Shown one piece after another: positions 7,329-16,879 of a stretch of DNA of 37,344 bases (its first letter is position 1; each line of letters opens with the position of its first letter). A program made the translations under genes and the position numbers. The stretch covers positions 1 through 37,344 of the IMG/VR virus record IMGVR_UViG_3300025133_000311; one strand, 5' to 3'. The stretch comes from a virus. Under the pieces are notes generated by a model, which was not told the DNA's origin, searched no databases, and worked only from the letters and a program-made list of their open reading frames with translations.

Positions 7329-7487
7329 ATGTCAACTGCGGAATGGTTCGGAATGCTTTTGTTTTTAATTATATTGTCGTTGCTTTTCTTTGCGGCGTTT
7401 GGTGGTTCAACAATCACCGAACAAACAGTAGAGGAGTATATGACAAGATTAATGAAAGATGAAGGTTCAGACAATGGGCCTAAATAA
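7329..7487 (+). CDS. Small single-span membrane protein
   Basis: This short ORF encodes 52 residues from ATG 7329. Residues 7-25 are almost wholly hydrophobic (GMLLFLIILSLLFFAAF), followed by a polar and acidic C-terminus. It starts 2 nt after the exonuclease stop and its end overlaps the next ORF by 14 nt. The arrangement could fit a holin-like or membrane-tether protein, but nothing specific was recognised. Confidence comes from the tight operon packing and a coherent hydrophobic helix. Confidence 0.55.
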   Translation: MSTAEWFGMLLFLIILSLLFFAAFGGSTITEQTVEEYMTRLMKDEGSDNGPK

Positions 7488-7617
7488 AACATGTCGGTTT
7501 TGTAATAAACCAACAATAGCAAAAAGAATAAGAGGCTACTATGTAGGCTCGGAAAGTACGATTAAACTTTGGGAATGTAGGAATTGCTTCGCCATTTGGT
7601 CGGACAAATACATTTGA
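7474..7617 (+). CDS. Small zinc-ribbon protein
   Basis: This ORF encodes 47 residues from ATG 7474. CRFC (C7, C10) and CRNC (C35, C38) form a CxxC...CxxC pair spaced as in a zinc ribbon, with a basic segment (AKRIRGYY) between them. It is the last gene before the terminator of the left operon. Such mini-ribbons are often DNA- or RNA-binding regulators in archaeal viruses; its target here is unknown. The start overlaps the previous gene, and no strong ribosome-binding site is visible apart from GAAGG at 7460-7465. Confidence 0.6.
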   Translation: MGLNKTCRFCNKPTIAKRIRGYYVGSESTIKLWECRNCFAIWSDKYI

Positions 7618-7623
7618 TACCTT

Positions 7624-7673
7624 CGGGGTCGGATAACTCACTTAACGGTGGGCTATCCGGCCCCGTTTTTTTT
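7624..7673 (+). terminator. Hairpin plus U-tract terminator of the replication operon
   Basis: A 12-bp stem pairs 7624-7635 with 7654-7665 with a single G-U wobble. An inner extension of five pairs (7637-7641 with 7648-7652) brackets the loop TTAACG. Eight T residues (7666-7673) follow directly on the + strand. It lies between the convergent left and right operons. On the - strand the hairpin is not followed by a T-run, so efficient termination is expected mainly for the + strand. Confidence 0.85.
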
Positions 7674-7677
7674 ATTT

Positions 7678-9690
7678 TTAATTTTCTTTCCAAATCATCC
7701 ATTGGGTTGAGGCATTGCAAACGATGTGATATACTTTACCGGCAGTAAGCGCATAGGGTGTAGTTTCAGTAGCCTGTTTGGTATCAACTAAAATATCTGT
7801 ACCTGTCATAGCAATGCTAATGGTAGTAGTCGCACTAATAGCCTTTGCAATTACTTTGAATGTATGTCCTACTACTGTTGCGGAAGCGGCGGGTAAAGTT
7901 ATTGTTACTGTGGGGTTTGAAGCGGGGGTAGTATCAACCCAAAGAGTATAATCATCTGTTAAACTTAAAGGATAATCCGCAGATGCAGGTGGAGGAGGAA
8001 AAGAATAATTGACAAACTTTGGCCTAAATCCTTGTGTTCTAATTGCTCCTCCAACATCTAACATAGTTTCGGGTGCTAGTGCTTGACCTATACCTATTCT
8101 ATCTAAACCTGCATCTAATACTAACATTCTGTCATTACCTGTGCTTTCCATTCTAATATCGGTATCTAACGCAGAATCATTAAAAACTATATCACTATCT
8201 TTAATGCGTAACATTTGTCGGGCACTACCCGCAACAAGTATTCCAAAATCTAATCTACTACTTTCACTACCGGCGGTGAAAGAATCTATTTGTCCTTTGA
8301 CTGTGCAATATGTTGTATCTGAACCTGCACTATTTGTTCCTATAAAATCAATCTTACCTATATTATCCCACGCCGCTACTGTGGCACTATTTCTAACTAG
8401 TTGTAAATTAGGTGATGAGGAACTTGTACCATCTGTGCTTTCTATAATTACTAATGGGTTTGTCCCTGTCCCCGAAACATGAAGTGGTGCTTGGGGGGAA
8501 GATTCACAAATGCCTACGGCATCTAAACCTGCATCTACAAATAAAGCATGGGTTTCATTACCTGTTTCTACTCTAAAATCAAGATAGTTTGCCGAATCGT
8601 CATTAATTACAATCCCATCTTGCCTTCCAATACGCATTAATTCTACTTCAATTGAATTAGAAAGACCATAAATAATAAGGCTCCCATCTGCACTATGCTC
8701 AGTAATATCTCTTATTTCAGTAGTTAGTCTAATGTAATCCTTATCCTTATCGCCATCATCTTTTCCTCTAAATTTAATTGAACCTATTTCATCTCCGTTT
8801 GCAGGGGAACTTGAGTTTCTATATAATACTAAATCGGGCGAAACGGTTGCTCCCCCATCTTGTGATGCTATCATAACGGTTCCTAATCCATCAACTGAAA
8901 ATACAGTAGTATCTCCTTCATCCCCATCGGAATCATCATCAGTTAAAATTTCAAATTTTTCGTCAACAGTATTATCTGCTAATATAAATCTAATATCTGC
9001 ATTTGCTATTTTATTTTTAAATGTGGTTCTATTAGCATCTCCTTTGATAGACATTGTTTCAGTATAAACATCACTATTATCATAAGCAACACTAACAGAA
9101 TTACTTTGAACATCAGTAGTTAAATATTGAAGGTGTCTAGCCGTTGGCGTTTCGCTATTTTGCACTCTTAAAATAGCAATTGGAATATCACCAACCTCTA
9201 AATCTACAACTTTATCTTTAGCGGAAGGATTTCTAATATAAATTTGATTTGCTGTTTCTAGCGTTGAAGGGTTGGCAATAGTCGCCGCCGTTCCATCTGC
9301 AACGACAATTACATGATAGAAATTTTCACCAGCAGAACCTTGCTCAACAAATTCTCTATCAGAAGGACTACCACTTGCTATTTCAGTAATAGCCTGTTGT
9401 GGAACACTAACCAATACTCCTTCTCTAATTATGGTTCCTGCTCTAACCGTTATTGTGGTATAAGTGCTACTTGTAGTATCATCCATGTCCATATTGAAAT
9501 TCTTAGAACCCGAACCGATACTTCCATCTAAAACAGTATGTCCTGTGCTCGCCATAATATTTAGTGCTTTGATTAAACCACTATGAGGATAATCTATATC
9601 ATCAACCGGCCTTCCTGCCGTTCCGTCATGGGTGAGTGAATCGCCCATCTTTGTAATATATCCTGAATTAATATAATTGGTTGTTGTCAT
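7678..9690 (-). CDS. Tail fibre-like protein
   Basis: This 670-residue protein is rich in Thr, Ser, Asp and Gly with alternating short strands. Two internal repeats of the type LDAGLDxxGI (around residues 390 and 550) are followed by PLHVSG or MLDVGG segments, a pattern common in trimeric beta-stranded phage fibres. A C-terminal domain of about 90 residues (ITLPAASATVVGHTFKVIAK and on) resembles the tip modules of marine phage fibres. It is the last gene of the late operon and the most likely receptor-binding protein. No intramolecular chaperone domain was recognised. Confidence 0.7.
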   Translation of the reverse strand: MTTTNYINSGYITKMGDSLTHDGTAGRPVDDIDYPHSGLIKALNIMASTGHTVLDGSIGSGSKNFNMDMDDTTSSTYTTITVRAGTIIREGVLVSVPQQAITEIASGSPSDREFVEQGSAGENFYHVIVVADGTAATIANPSTLETANQIYIRNPSAKDKVVDLEVGDIPIAILRVQNSETPTARHLQYLTTDVQSNSVSVAYDNSDVYTETMSIKGDANRTTFKNKIANADIRFILADNTVDEKFEILTDDDSDGDEGDTTVFSVDGLGTVMIASQDGGATVSPDLVLYRNSSSPANGDEIGSIKFRGKDDGDKDKDYIRLTTEIRDITEHSADGSLIIYGLSNSIEVELMRIGRQDGIVINDDSANYLDFRVETGNETHALFVDAGLDAVGICESSPQAPLHVSGTGTNPLVIIESTDGTSSSSPNLQLVRNSATVAAWDNIGKIDFIGTNSAGSDTTYCTVKGQIDSFTAGSESSRLDFGILVAGSARQMLRIKDSDIVFNDSALDTDIRMESTGNDRMLVLDAGLDRIGIGQALAPETMLDVGGAIRTQGFRPKFVNYSFPPPPASADYPLSLTDDYTLWVDTTPASNPTVTITLPAASATVVGHTFKVIAKAISATTTISIAMTGTDILVDTKQATETTPYALTAGKVYHIVCNASTQWMIWKEN

Positions 9691-10100
9691 TACTCCACCT
9701 CCACACTAATAAAAAACTCTACTTCTTCACTTGAACTAAATGGGCCAAGAGCATCAAAGTTTAACCTTGTGAATAGTGCTTCTGTCCATGTTGCACCTGC
9801 GGCGGTGCATGTGCTTTCTGTTGAATAACTACTATTACTACAAGAGCCACTATCAAAAATACCAACTTCCCTTAAACTTCTGCCGGAAATATCAGCACTA
9901 CTTCCCGCAATGGTTATCTTAAAGTCTATTACATTTTCATCTGATTTAGTAGGAGTTGCAGTAATTTTACTAGTTAACAAAGGCACATCTAAATCTAATT
10001 GAGTAGGGTTTGTAGTATTGCCTCCTGCCCCCACATTTGCCTTTGTGAAGGTGCTTACTATATGGTCGGCCAACATTGATTTTGCTTTATCACTTATCAT
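9690..10100 (-). CDS. Small baseplate/fibre-adaptor-like protein with a Cys-bearing insert
   Basis: This 136-residue beta-rich protein has a segment GRSLREVGIFDSG, a sequence type frequent in phage baseplate or fibre-attachment proteins. Between that segment and the closing strands lies a short insert of the form C-x(9)-C-x2-AGATW (about residues 84-103). The gene overlaps the hub by 4 nt and abuts the fibre gene by a shared base, which suggests it links the two. Function is inferred from position. Confidence 0.55.
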   Translation of the reverse strand: MISDKAKSMLADHIVSTFTKANVGAGGNTTNPTQLDLDVPLLTSKITATPTKSDENVIDFKITIAGSSADISGRSLREVGIFDSGSCSNSSYSTESTCTAAGATWTEALFTRLNFDALGPFSSSEEVEFFISVEVE

Positions 10101-13100
10101 AATTCTTCCTCTATTAAATCCACATATGTTATTGTACTACCGCCACTAAATCCCATTTTTGTAGTGAGGCCCATTGCGCTACCGAATCCCAAAGTCGCCC
10201 CACTACCACTTGAAGTACGCTTCCTTATCTTTAGGCGTATCTCCTTAATCTTAAAGGATTCGTAGAAATCGGATGATTTGCTTGGTTCTTTGAATGTCTT
10301 GGGGCGAATGCTTGAGTTGATTTTTTTATTTTCGGAAAGTAATTCTGCAAACCTATCTTCTAATCCTTTACTATATTCGCCTAGAACAAGTTTGGTAAAA
10401 CCATCAATAGTATATTCTTGCTCCAATACTAAATATTCACTACGGGCAATATGTTGGCTTGGTATTTCAAGTGTGATAATATCGGCTGGTTTAATTAAAT
10501 ATATTTCATCACCGAGCACTTCTATTACTATCTTTTCACTTTGGCGAGAATGAAGGCGAAGTAATTTTGAAGCCCTTCGTTCTGCATCGTATTGAGTATA
10601 TAGGTTATTGTCCACCAATTCCAAAGACTTCTTACCTATTTTCTTTATTGATTTTAGGTTCTTTCTTATTGCCTTTACATTACGCCCATATACAATAATT
10701 TCATTAAAGGTATCAAATATATTTTCCCCCTTCTCAACTGATTTAATATTATAATTAGTGTTTTGTTCATCTATGAAAACATTTGGTCTATGTAGGGCTG
10801 AATCATCATCACGGATAAAGAAGCCATTATCATATAATAGGCGTTTATTCTTTCTCTCAAGGAGGAAGTTAGCCGCCGACATTAAATCTGTGCCTTTGTA
10901 TTCCGGTGAAACAAACAGGGGATATTCTGTGCTATCTTGTGTGGTGTATGTTAGCCCTTCATCTTCAAATAAATCATTAAGTAATTCCTCAGTTTCATAA
11001 CATATGTTTACTGTATTGCCTATGTTTGCTTTAGTATATTTTCCTTTAATGTTCTCAGTAGTTGTAATGGTAAAGATTTCTCCTGCACTTACAACTCCAA
11101 CTAAATTATCTAATTTACTAAAGTTTAATTCTCCTATGTTATTAGTGTTATCATATTCTATTCCCATTTGTGTTTTGATAGTTGTTTCATTTGAGGAAAG
11201 AGCCATAGAGAAAGAATCACCATCTGTAAATTGCCCAAAGAAAGCAGTTGGATTTCTATATACGAGGTAGTTGCCCGTTCCCCTGTTATCTGTATCTGCA
11301 ATAACATACATAGAAGAAATGCCTTCATTGAAGCCTGTTTCCGAATAAGTTTTGAGGTCAACCGGCGTTGTTGTCCCTCTTTTTTGTTCTTCAATATCTC
11401 TTGGCCCTTTAGAATTTTTAAAGCGATAACTTTTCAAGTCAGAATACATTTCATCACTATATGACTGTTTAGTATAATCTGCACTTGGAGTATATAATTT
11501 AATATTTGTTGGAGTATTAGCATAGAAAGTATTTTCAGCAACTCTCATTACTTTATATACTTTAGATATTGAAGAAGCATTATCTATTACTATTTCATGT
11601 ATGGTTATAGATGCTACTCTTGTAATTGTATGGGAAACTACATAATGTATATTTTTTGGTATTTGGTCTGCAAAACTTCTTAATGATGTATGTGCCCCTG
11701 TATCGGTGCTTTCATAATCATCTTTATTAGTTGTGGTATTAACCCCATATGATATGCCTTCACATGAAACTAAATATGTTCCTGTTAAGTTTGGTGCAAA
11801 GTTTAGCCACATGTTTGTTGTTTGGGCGGTACTTGTTCCGTTTTTAGTATCTACTTCAAAGGTGTATTTTTTTAAATCTCCTCCGCTTGCACTAATAGTA
11901 GTTGTACTAGTATAGATGGTAGTGGATATTTTATCTGTAAAAACTAAATATGGTTTGAAAGCCATATATGCTCCGTCTGCAAGATAAGGAGTTGCGCCAT
12001 CACCGCTTAAACTTTGAGCAGGAGAAGTATAATTAGCGAACCCACAATAATCTTGACGGCGAAGCATTATTTTATTGGGTTGAGTAGAATTAAAATTAGC
12101 ACCAACTTGTATTGCTTCTTCTATTTGAGAAGAAACTAAACCTTTACTTACTGATGCTTGCCCACCATTTTCTATACTATATCTATCTAACATTACACAA
12201 AGAGTTTCATTGTAAAGGTTGCGTTTTGTTCTTTTGGCTAAGGTGCGAATTACTTCGGAAATGTGAGTATTGCCGTATGTTGTAATTAAAGAAATCTTTG
12301 GAGTAGGAGAAAATCGTATGTGTGTTTTTCCTCCCGCCGCAGGAATAAGACCTCCTTCCGCCGCTTCTGTTTTATAATAATTAGTTTCCATAGTAATATA
12401 ATCATTATTGTATGTTTGCGGTACTGCGGTTCTGCCCAAATAAAACCCCCTTTCAGTATATAATTCATATTGAACATCTTGTAACATATTATTTGGAGTA
12501 GGGTCAAATATTAACGCAACATATAGGTTTATTGTGGATGAACCTTCTGTGCTTGCTTTTAATAATATATCATCACCAAAGATGTTTTCAGCAGTAGTTA
12601 ATGACAAATCATCAATGTTTTGAAAAATAGGAGGGATTGCAATGTCAACAGTATGCTTATATGAAAGGAATTGTTGTCTAATGCTTGAATCGCCATCTTC
12701 TAAAAAAGCCAAATTATATTCATCTGTTAAATCACCGCCATACCCTTCATCAAATTGATTATTCATTACACTACCTTTTAGGAAATTCAATTTGCCTAAT
12801 TCCTTATCAACAATACTATCTGTAACATGAGAGCCTAATGTTATGTTTTCGGTATCTGTTGTTTTAATAGCATATATTTCAATACCTGTGGTCTGAGCAT
12901 ATGCTTCATTATTGTTTGGTGCGGCGACAAGATTTATTGGGCTTGTCCAACCAGCATTATTTCCTATCAACGCCTGTCCTATTAAAAAACCACTTTCACT
13001 ATAAATATCATAATCTACTGCTTCTAAAACAGCAGTTGCACTAATACCTATTTGGTATAGTACGGGAGGAGTTGGAGATGAAGTATATGAAGTAATAGTA

Positions 13101-16100
13101 ATAGCACTACCACTACTATCAAGAACTTTAGAAATAGTGTTAATTTTATTATATCCTATTAAGTCAATAGTTTTATCTTTGGGTGGGGGGTGCTCTACAT
13201 CAAAAGAATTGAAATGCCAATCTACTGTCATTTCAATTAATCGTAAAATACTAAATCTTTTTAATGTTGAAATGTCGGGGGCGGAAGATATTTGAGCAAA
13301 TGTAATATTATCATCATTGGTGCTAATTGATGTTCCTCCACCTAAGTATTTTGTTTGGGCTTGACTTATATTAGATTCACTACCATTACCACTTAACATT
13401 ATATTAAAATCAGTTAAATCTCTATTAGTTTTTTGTAGGCTATCCTTTCTTAAACTTGAATAAGGTAGTAAATCACTTCCAATAAATAAGAAATTCCTAC
13501 TAACTTTGCTATCTTGTTGATGTATGGCTTTTTCCCAAAGCCTATTATCACTTGAGGTATGTAAGTGAATAGAACCTTCATCTGTATCGCCTGTTAAATA
13601 ATAATCATGGAAGTTTGTTCCTCTTGATGGTAAATTACCCCTCTTTTCAAACATACCTTGTTTAGAAGGCAAAGTAGTAAAATCATCTTCGTCTGCATTT
13701 GTAATATCTATTGTGCTAATATAACCTAAATTAAATCTACTACTTGTAGCAAAATAATTAGTTTTACTATTCTTATTGTAATACATTGCATCACTTTGCT
13801 CAGTTGTAGTACTCAATCTTGGTTTTTCATTGAAATAATCATATTGTCCCTTTTCTAAATCAACTATATGATAGTAAGAAGCCCCATAGCGAGAAAGATA
13901 ATCTGCATCGGCAGTTGAAGTAGCGGTATCGTGAATATTCGGATTGAATGGTATTGTTCCCCATTGGTCGTCAATTTGAGAGTTTGCTAATTGTATTAAG
14001 TGGTTTGGTTTATTAATGAAATACATACCTGTTCTTGTTTGGGTGTTTAATTTATAGATTCCATCACCCATTGTAACTGAAACAGGTCTATCTAAATATA
14101 TTCTATGGTCTGAGCCTGTTGGGTCGGGTGTGCCTCTAATGAAATATCCTAAAAAAGAAACACTACCATCTGGAAAGCCTCTTTCAATAAATACAGGGTC
14201 ATTCCTTTTGAAATGAGTATCAATTGTTGTAGTAATAGGTAATTGAAACTCAGTTGTGAAGTAATTACTATTGTTTGAATCATCGGAAATAAGGGCAGTA
14301 ATATAAGTAGTGGTAACATCATTACCGTGATAATCCTCAACCCTACCTAAAAATAAAGGTTGTTTTGTTGCTAATTCTATTGTTGTTTGAGTATCTTCTG
14401 TATTAATAGACACTACATTAAAATCCACAAGTGCATTAACCATTGTATCGGATAAAACATTTCCTCCGAATTCATCTTTAAGATTAGCAATAAAACCTTT
14501 ATCTGCTATTTTATTTATTGAATTGAGGTGATAACCTACTGCATTTTCATTAGTGTTACTTGAAGAACCTGTAAGTAGGGTGTTTTTATTACCCGCACTA
14601 TCTAAAGTAATTCCACTTGTAAAGAAAACTCCCTTATTAGAAGCACCATCTAAAGAACTGTATGTTTGAGAATTAAGAGCACTCGCTTGCGAAGCCTTTA
14701 GGAAAGAATATGTAGTTGGGGATTGTTTGTAAAAAACATCTGCAACCACAACTCTTGCTACACTACCAAATGTAAAAGTAATATTGTTAGTAGAAATGTA
14801 TTCTACTTCCCCAACTAATTTCCCATCAGCAGTAAAAATAAAATCCCCAATACTCACATTAGTAGGGGCATTATTAGTTATAATAATATCAGCATTGGGA
14901 GCATATGTCCCTATGGGGCTAACATCTCCTCCTCCACTTTCTGTAACCTTAGTTAGTTTTTGAACAGGGCTTTTAGAACTTAAAATCATATCTTGTGCGA
15001 ACAAAGTATTTTTATTTACTATTGGAGAAATTAACTTAGCAAAATTATCCCGACCCGCCACCTCAAAAATAGGTTGTCCGTTATCCAAATACATTTGAAT
15101 ATCTTCAATCGTGCCGGTGAAAATCTCCATCTCCAAAACATAACTACTAAAGGCATAGTCAAATGATGTTCTACTATCTGCTACTGAGCGATAGTGGGCT
15201 CTCGGAGGCTCTAATCTTAAACAAGAATGCACCTTGTCGTCAAATGCTACCCTTGACTCAACCACTTCATAATTTTTCGCCCCAAACACTACATATGAAT
15301 TATAGAGCCTTGATTGAGTATAACTGCCCAAAGTAATATCATTGACTTTGAAAGTAGGGGCATCAACACTTATTGGGTGGTCTGTAATTGCACTAATAGA
15401 ATAGGTAACTTCTGTTTGAAGGGGGAAGGTTGTCATTAATGTTCTTGTTGCTGGCGACCATGCTCTCCGATACACTTTATCATCAGCAGAAACAAACGAT
15501 AGAGTGGGGTAAAAAGTATAAGTTGAATCGGTTGCTAACCTCCAATTATTATCTAATGTGAGTAATTGGAGTTTAGTAGAATAGTTTGGTGCTCCGACTC
15601 CTGTAATTGTGCCTATGTAATCACCAATTTTTATTTCTTCGTATTGGCCGAATAAAACTCTTGCATCATATCCTTCTTCAATTGTAACATAAACAGTTAT
15701 TGTTCCGCTTGTTGAATCTACTAACATTGGTAATTCAAACCAATCTTCTAAATTATTTTCATGTAGTTTTTCTCGTATTGCTAAACGGTCTTGTGTGTTA
15801 AACTTACTACTGAAATGTCGTGAAGGCTCAACTAATTTTGCTTGGGCATAGCCACCCCTTCCTCCTATTGAATTAAATACTTTAGAATAAAATAGACCTT
15901 CGGGATTATTCATTTTTTGGGGTGAGTTTTCGTAATGGATATATTGATACTCTCCATTAAATTCTTCGGCAGAAGAATCATCATTTGATTCTCTTTTACT
16001 ATTTCTAAAAACTCCATCATAGTCAGCAATATTAAAGGTTGCTATATTATCATAGACATTATAAAATGTTGAATGTAGTCGGGGGTCGTCATTGCTTCTT

Positions 16101-16879
16101 CTATTATCTGTTATGGATATGTTGAGCCCATATTTGCTTCCATCTTTAAGTTTTAAGCCAAAGTCTTGACTTGTAATAAAAGTAGAAATTGTGTTAAGAG
16201 CAAAAGTGGCTCCCGTACCTTCATTATAACATAATTTGTATTTTTTGTTATGGTCTAATTCATTCGGTTTATCTAATCTATCATTATAGAAATAGAATAA
16301 TGGTCTTGCACAAACAAGTGAATCAAAATGAATAGTATTAGAATCCACTAACATGCCCAAACTAATTGCAACTACATCGGTGTAGTCGGGGTCGCTAACA
16401 GTCGGCCCTTGAAACACACTAAACTTTGTTCCTTTGGGGATTTCATTACCTAACTTTGGTTCAAATTCTAATGCATCTCCTAAAACATCATCCGTTTTGA
16501 CCTCAGTAATTTTAGCAAAATGATGTTGAGTATTATCATCTGCATATAAAAGAATGAAATGGTCGTGTGTTGCTAAATCGCAATTGTGTAATTGCCCATC
16601 ACCATTTGCATTATAGCACTTTACTCTATATCCGGCAGTAGTTTCTAAATTTTCATTATATGTATCGTAGGCTCCTGTTGTTTTTTTTATAATGGTTGTA
16701 GGGGTGCTATCTCCACTTCGTATTTCAGCACAAACATATCCATCCGTAGCACTTACACTATTATGAATAAAAGGATTAGTAGGACAATTAAAATTAATAT
16801 TATTAGAAGATGTTCCTGTTGTCGCCACTACTGCAACTGAATTTGGGTTAGACCCTTCTCTCATAACATATACAGTCAT
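10097..16879 (-). CDS. Giant tail hub/baseplate protein
   Basis: At 2260 residues this is the largest gene in the window. Most of it is beta-rich with many Thr, Asn and Asp residues. Two related segments (VDYDIYSESGFLIGQA and VQYELYTERGFYLGRT) suggest an internal duplication about 180 residues apart in the middle of the protein. Residues about 1900-2150 look like a siphovirus hub. They run from an NEIIVYGRNVKA segment through DAERRASKLLRLHS and then an IKPADIITLEIP strand before a EQEYT segment, which recalls gp27/Tal-type tail hub domains. The extreme C-terminus is Gly/Ser-rich. It follows the tape measure, distal tail and LamG-like genes in transcription order, where the hub/tip protein is expected. 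No peptidase motif was found. Confidence 0.65.
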   Translation of the reverse strand: MTVYVMREGSNPNSVAVVATTGTSSNNINFNCPTNPFIHNSVSATDGYVCAEIRSGDSTPTTIIKKTTGAYDTYNENLETTAGYRVKCYNANGDGQLHNCDLATHDHFILLYADDNTQHHFAKITEVKTDDVLGDALEFEPKLGNEIPKGTKFSVFQGPTVSDPDYTDVVAISLGMLVDSNTIHFDSLVCARPLFYFYNDRLDKPNELDHNKKYKLCYNEGTGATFALNTISTFITSQDFGLKLKDGSKYGLNISITDNRRSNDDPRLHSTFYNVYDNIATFNIADYDGVFRNSKRESNDDSSAEEFNGEYQYIHYENSPQKMNNPEGLFYSKVFNSIGGRGGYAQAKLVEPSRHFSSKFNTQDRLAIREKLHENNLEDWFELPMLVDSTSGTITVYVTIEEGYDARVLFGQYEEIKIGDYIGTITGVGAPNYSTKLQLLTLDNNWRLATDSTYTFYPTLSFVSADDKVYRRAWSPATRTLMTTFPLQTEVTYSISAITDHPISVDAPTFKVNDITLGSYTQSRLYNSYVVFGAKNYEVVESRVAFDDKVHSCLRLEPPRAHYRSVADSRTSFDYAFSSYVLEMEIFTGTIEDIQMYLDNGQPIFEVAGRDNFAKLISPIVNKNTLFAQDMILSSKSPVQKLTKVTESGGGDVSPIGTYAPNADIIITNNAPTNVSIGDFIFTADGKLVGEVEYISTNNITFTFGSVARVVVADVFYKQSPTTYSFLKASQASALNSQTYSSLDGASNKGVFFTSGITLDSAGNKNTLLTGSSSNTNENAVGYHLNSINKIADKGFIANLKDEFGGNVLSDTMVNALVDFNVVSINTEDTQTTIELATKQPLFLGRVEDYHGNDVTTTYITALISDDSNNSNYFTTEFQLPITTTIDTHFKRNDPVFIERGFPDGSVSFLGYFIRGTPDPTGSDHRIYLDRPVSVTMGDGIYKLNTQTRTGMYFINKPNHLIQLANSQIDDQWGTIPFNPNIHDTATSTADADYLSRYGASYYHIVDLEKGQYDYFNEKPRLSTTTEQSDAMYYNKNSKTNYFATSSRFNLGYISTIDITNADEDDFTTLPSKQGMFEKRGNLPSRGTNFHDYYLTGDTDEGSIHLHTSSDNRLWEKAIHQQDSKVSRNFLFIGSDLLPYSSLRKDSLQKTNRDLTDFNIMLSGNGSESNISQAQTKYLGGGTSISTNDDNITFAQISSAPDISTLKRFSILRLIEMTVDWHFNSFDVEHPPPKDKTIDLIGYNKINTISKVLDSSGSAITITSYTSSPTPPVLYQIGISATAVLEAVDYDIYSESGFLIGQALIGNNAGWTSPINLVAAPNNNEAYAQTTGIEIYAIKTTDTENITLGSHVTDSIVDKELGKLNFLKGSVMNNQFDEGYGGDLTDEYNLAFLEDGDSSIRQQFLSYKHTVDIAIPPIFQNIDDLSLTTAENIFGDDILLKASTEGSSTINLYVALIFDPTPNNMLQDVQYELYTERGFYLGRTAVPQTYNNDYITMETNYYKTEAAEGGLIPAAGGKTHIRFSPTPKISLITTYGNTHISEVIRTLAKRTKRNLYNETLCVMLDRYSIENGGQASVSKGLVSSQIEEAIQVGANFNSTQPNKIMLRRQDYCGFANYTSPAQSLSGDGATPYLADGAYMAFKPYLVFTDKISTTIYTSTTTISASGGDLKKYTFEVDTKNGTSTAQTTNMWLNFAPNLTGTYLVSCEGISYGVNTTTNKDDYESTDTGAHTSLRSFADQIPKNIHYVVSHTITRVASITIHEIVIDNASSISKVYKVMRVAENTFYANTPTNIKLYTPSADYTKQSYSDEMYSDLKSYRFKNSKGPRDIEEQKRGTTTPVDLKTYSETGFNEGISSMYVIADTDNRGTGNYLVYRNPTAFFGQFTDGDSFSMALSSNETTIKTQMGIEYDNTNNIGELNFSKLDNLVGVVSAGEIFTITTTENIKGKYTKANIGNTVNICYETEELLNDLFEDEGLTYTTQDSTEYPLFVSPEYKGTDLMSAANFLLERKNKRLLYDNGFFIRDDDSALHRPNVFIDEQNTNYNIKSVEKGENIFDTFNEIIVYGRNVKAIRKNLKSIKKIGKKSLELVDNNLYTQYDAERRASKLLRLHSRQSEKIVIEVLGDEIYLIKPADIITLEIPSQHIARSEYLVLEQEYTIDGFTKLVLGEYSKGLEDRFAELLSENKKINSSIRPKTFKEPSKSSDFYESFKIKEIRLKIRKRTSSGSGATLGFGSAMGLTTKMGFSGGSTITYVDLIEEEL

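Noticed and set aside
7329-7487. Holin assignment for the 52-residue membrane protein
   Set aside because: A single hydrophobic span at the end of a replication operon is not enough, and no endolysin is adjacent.
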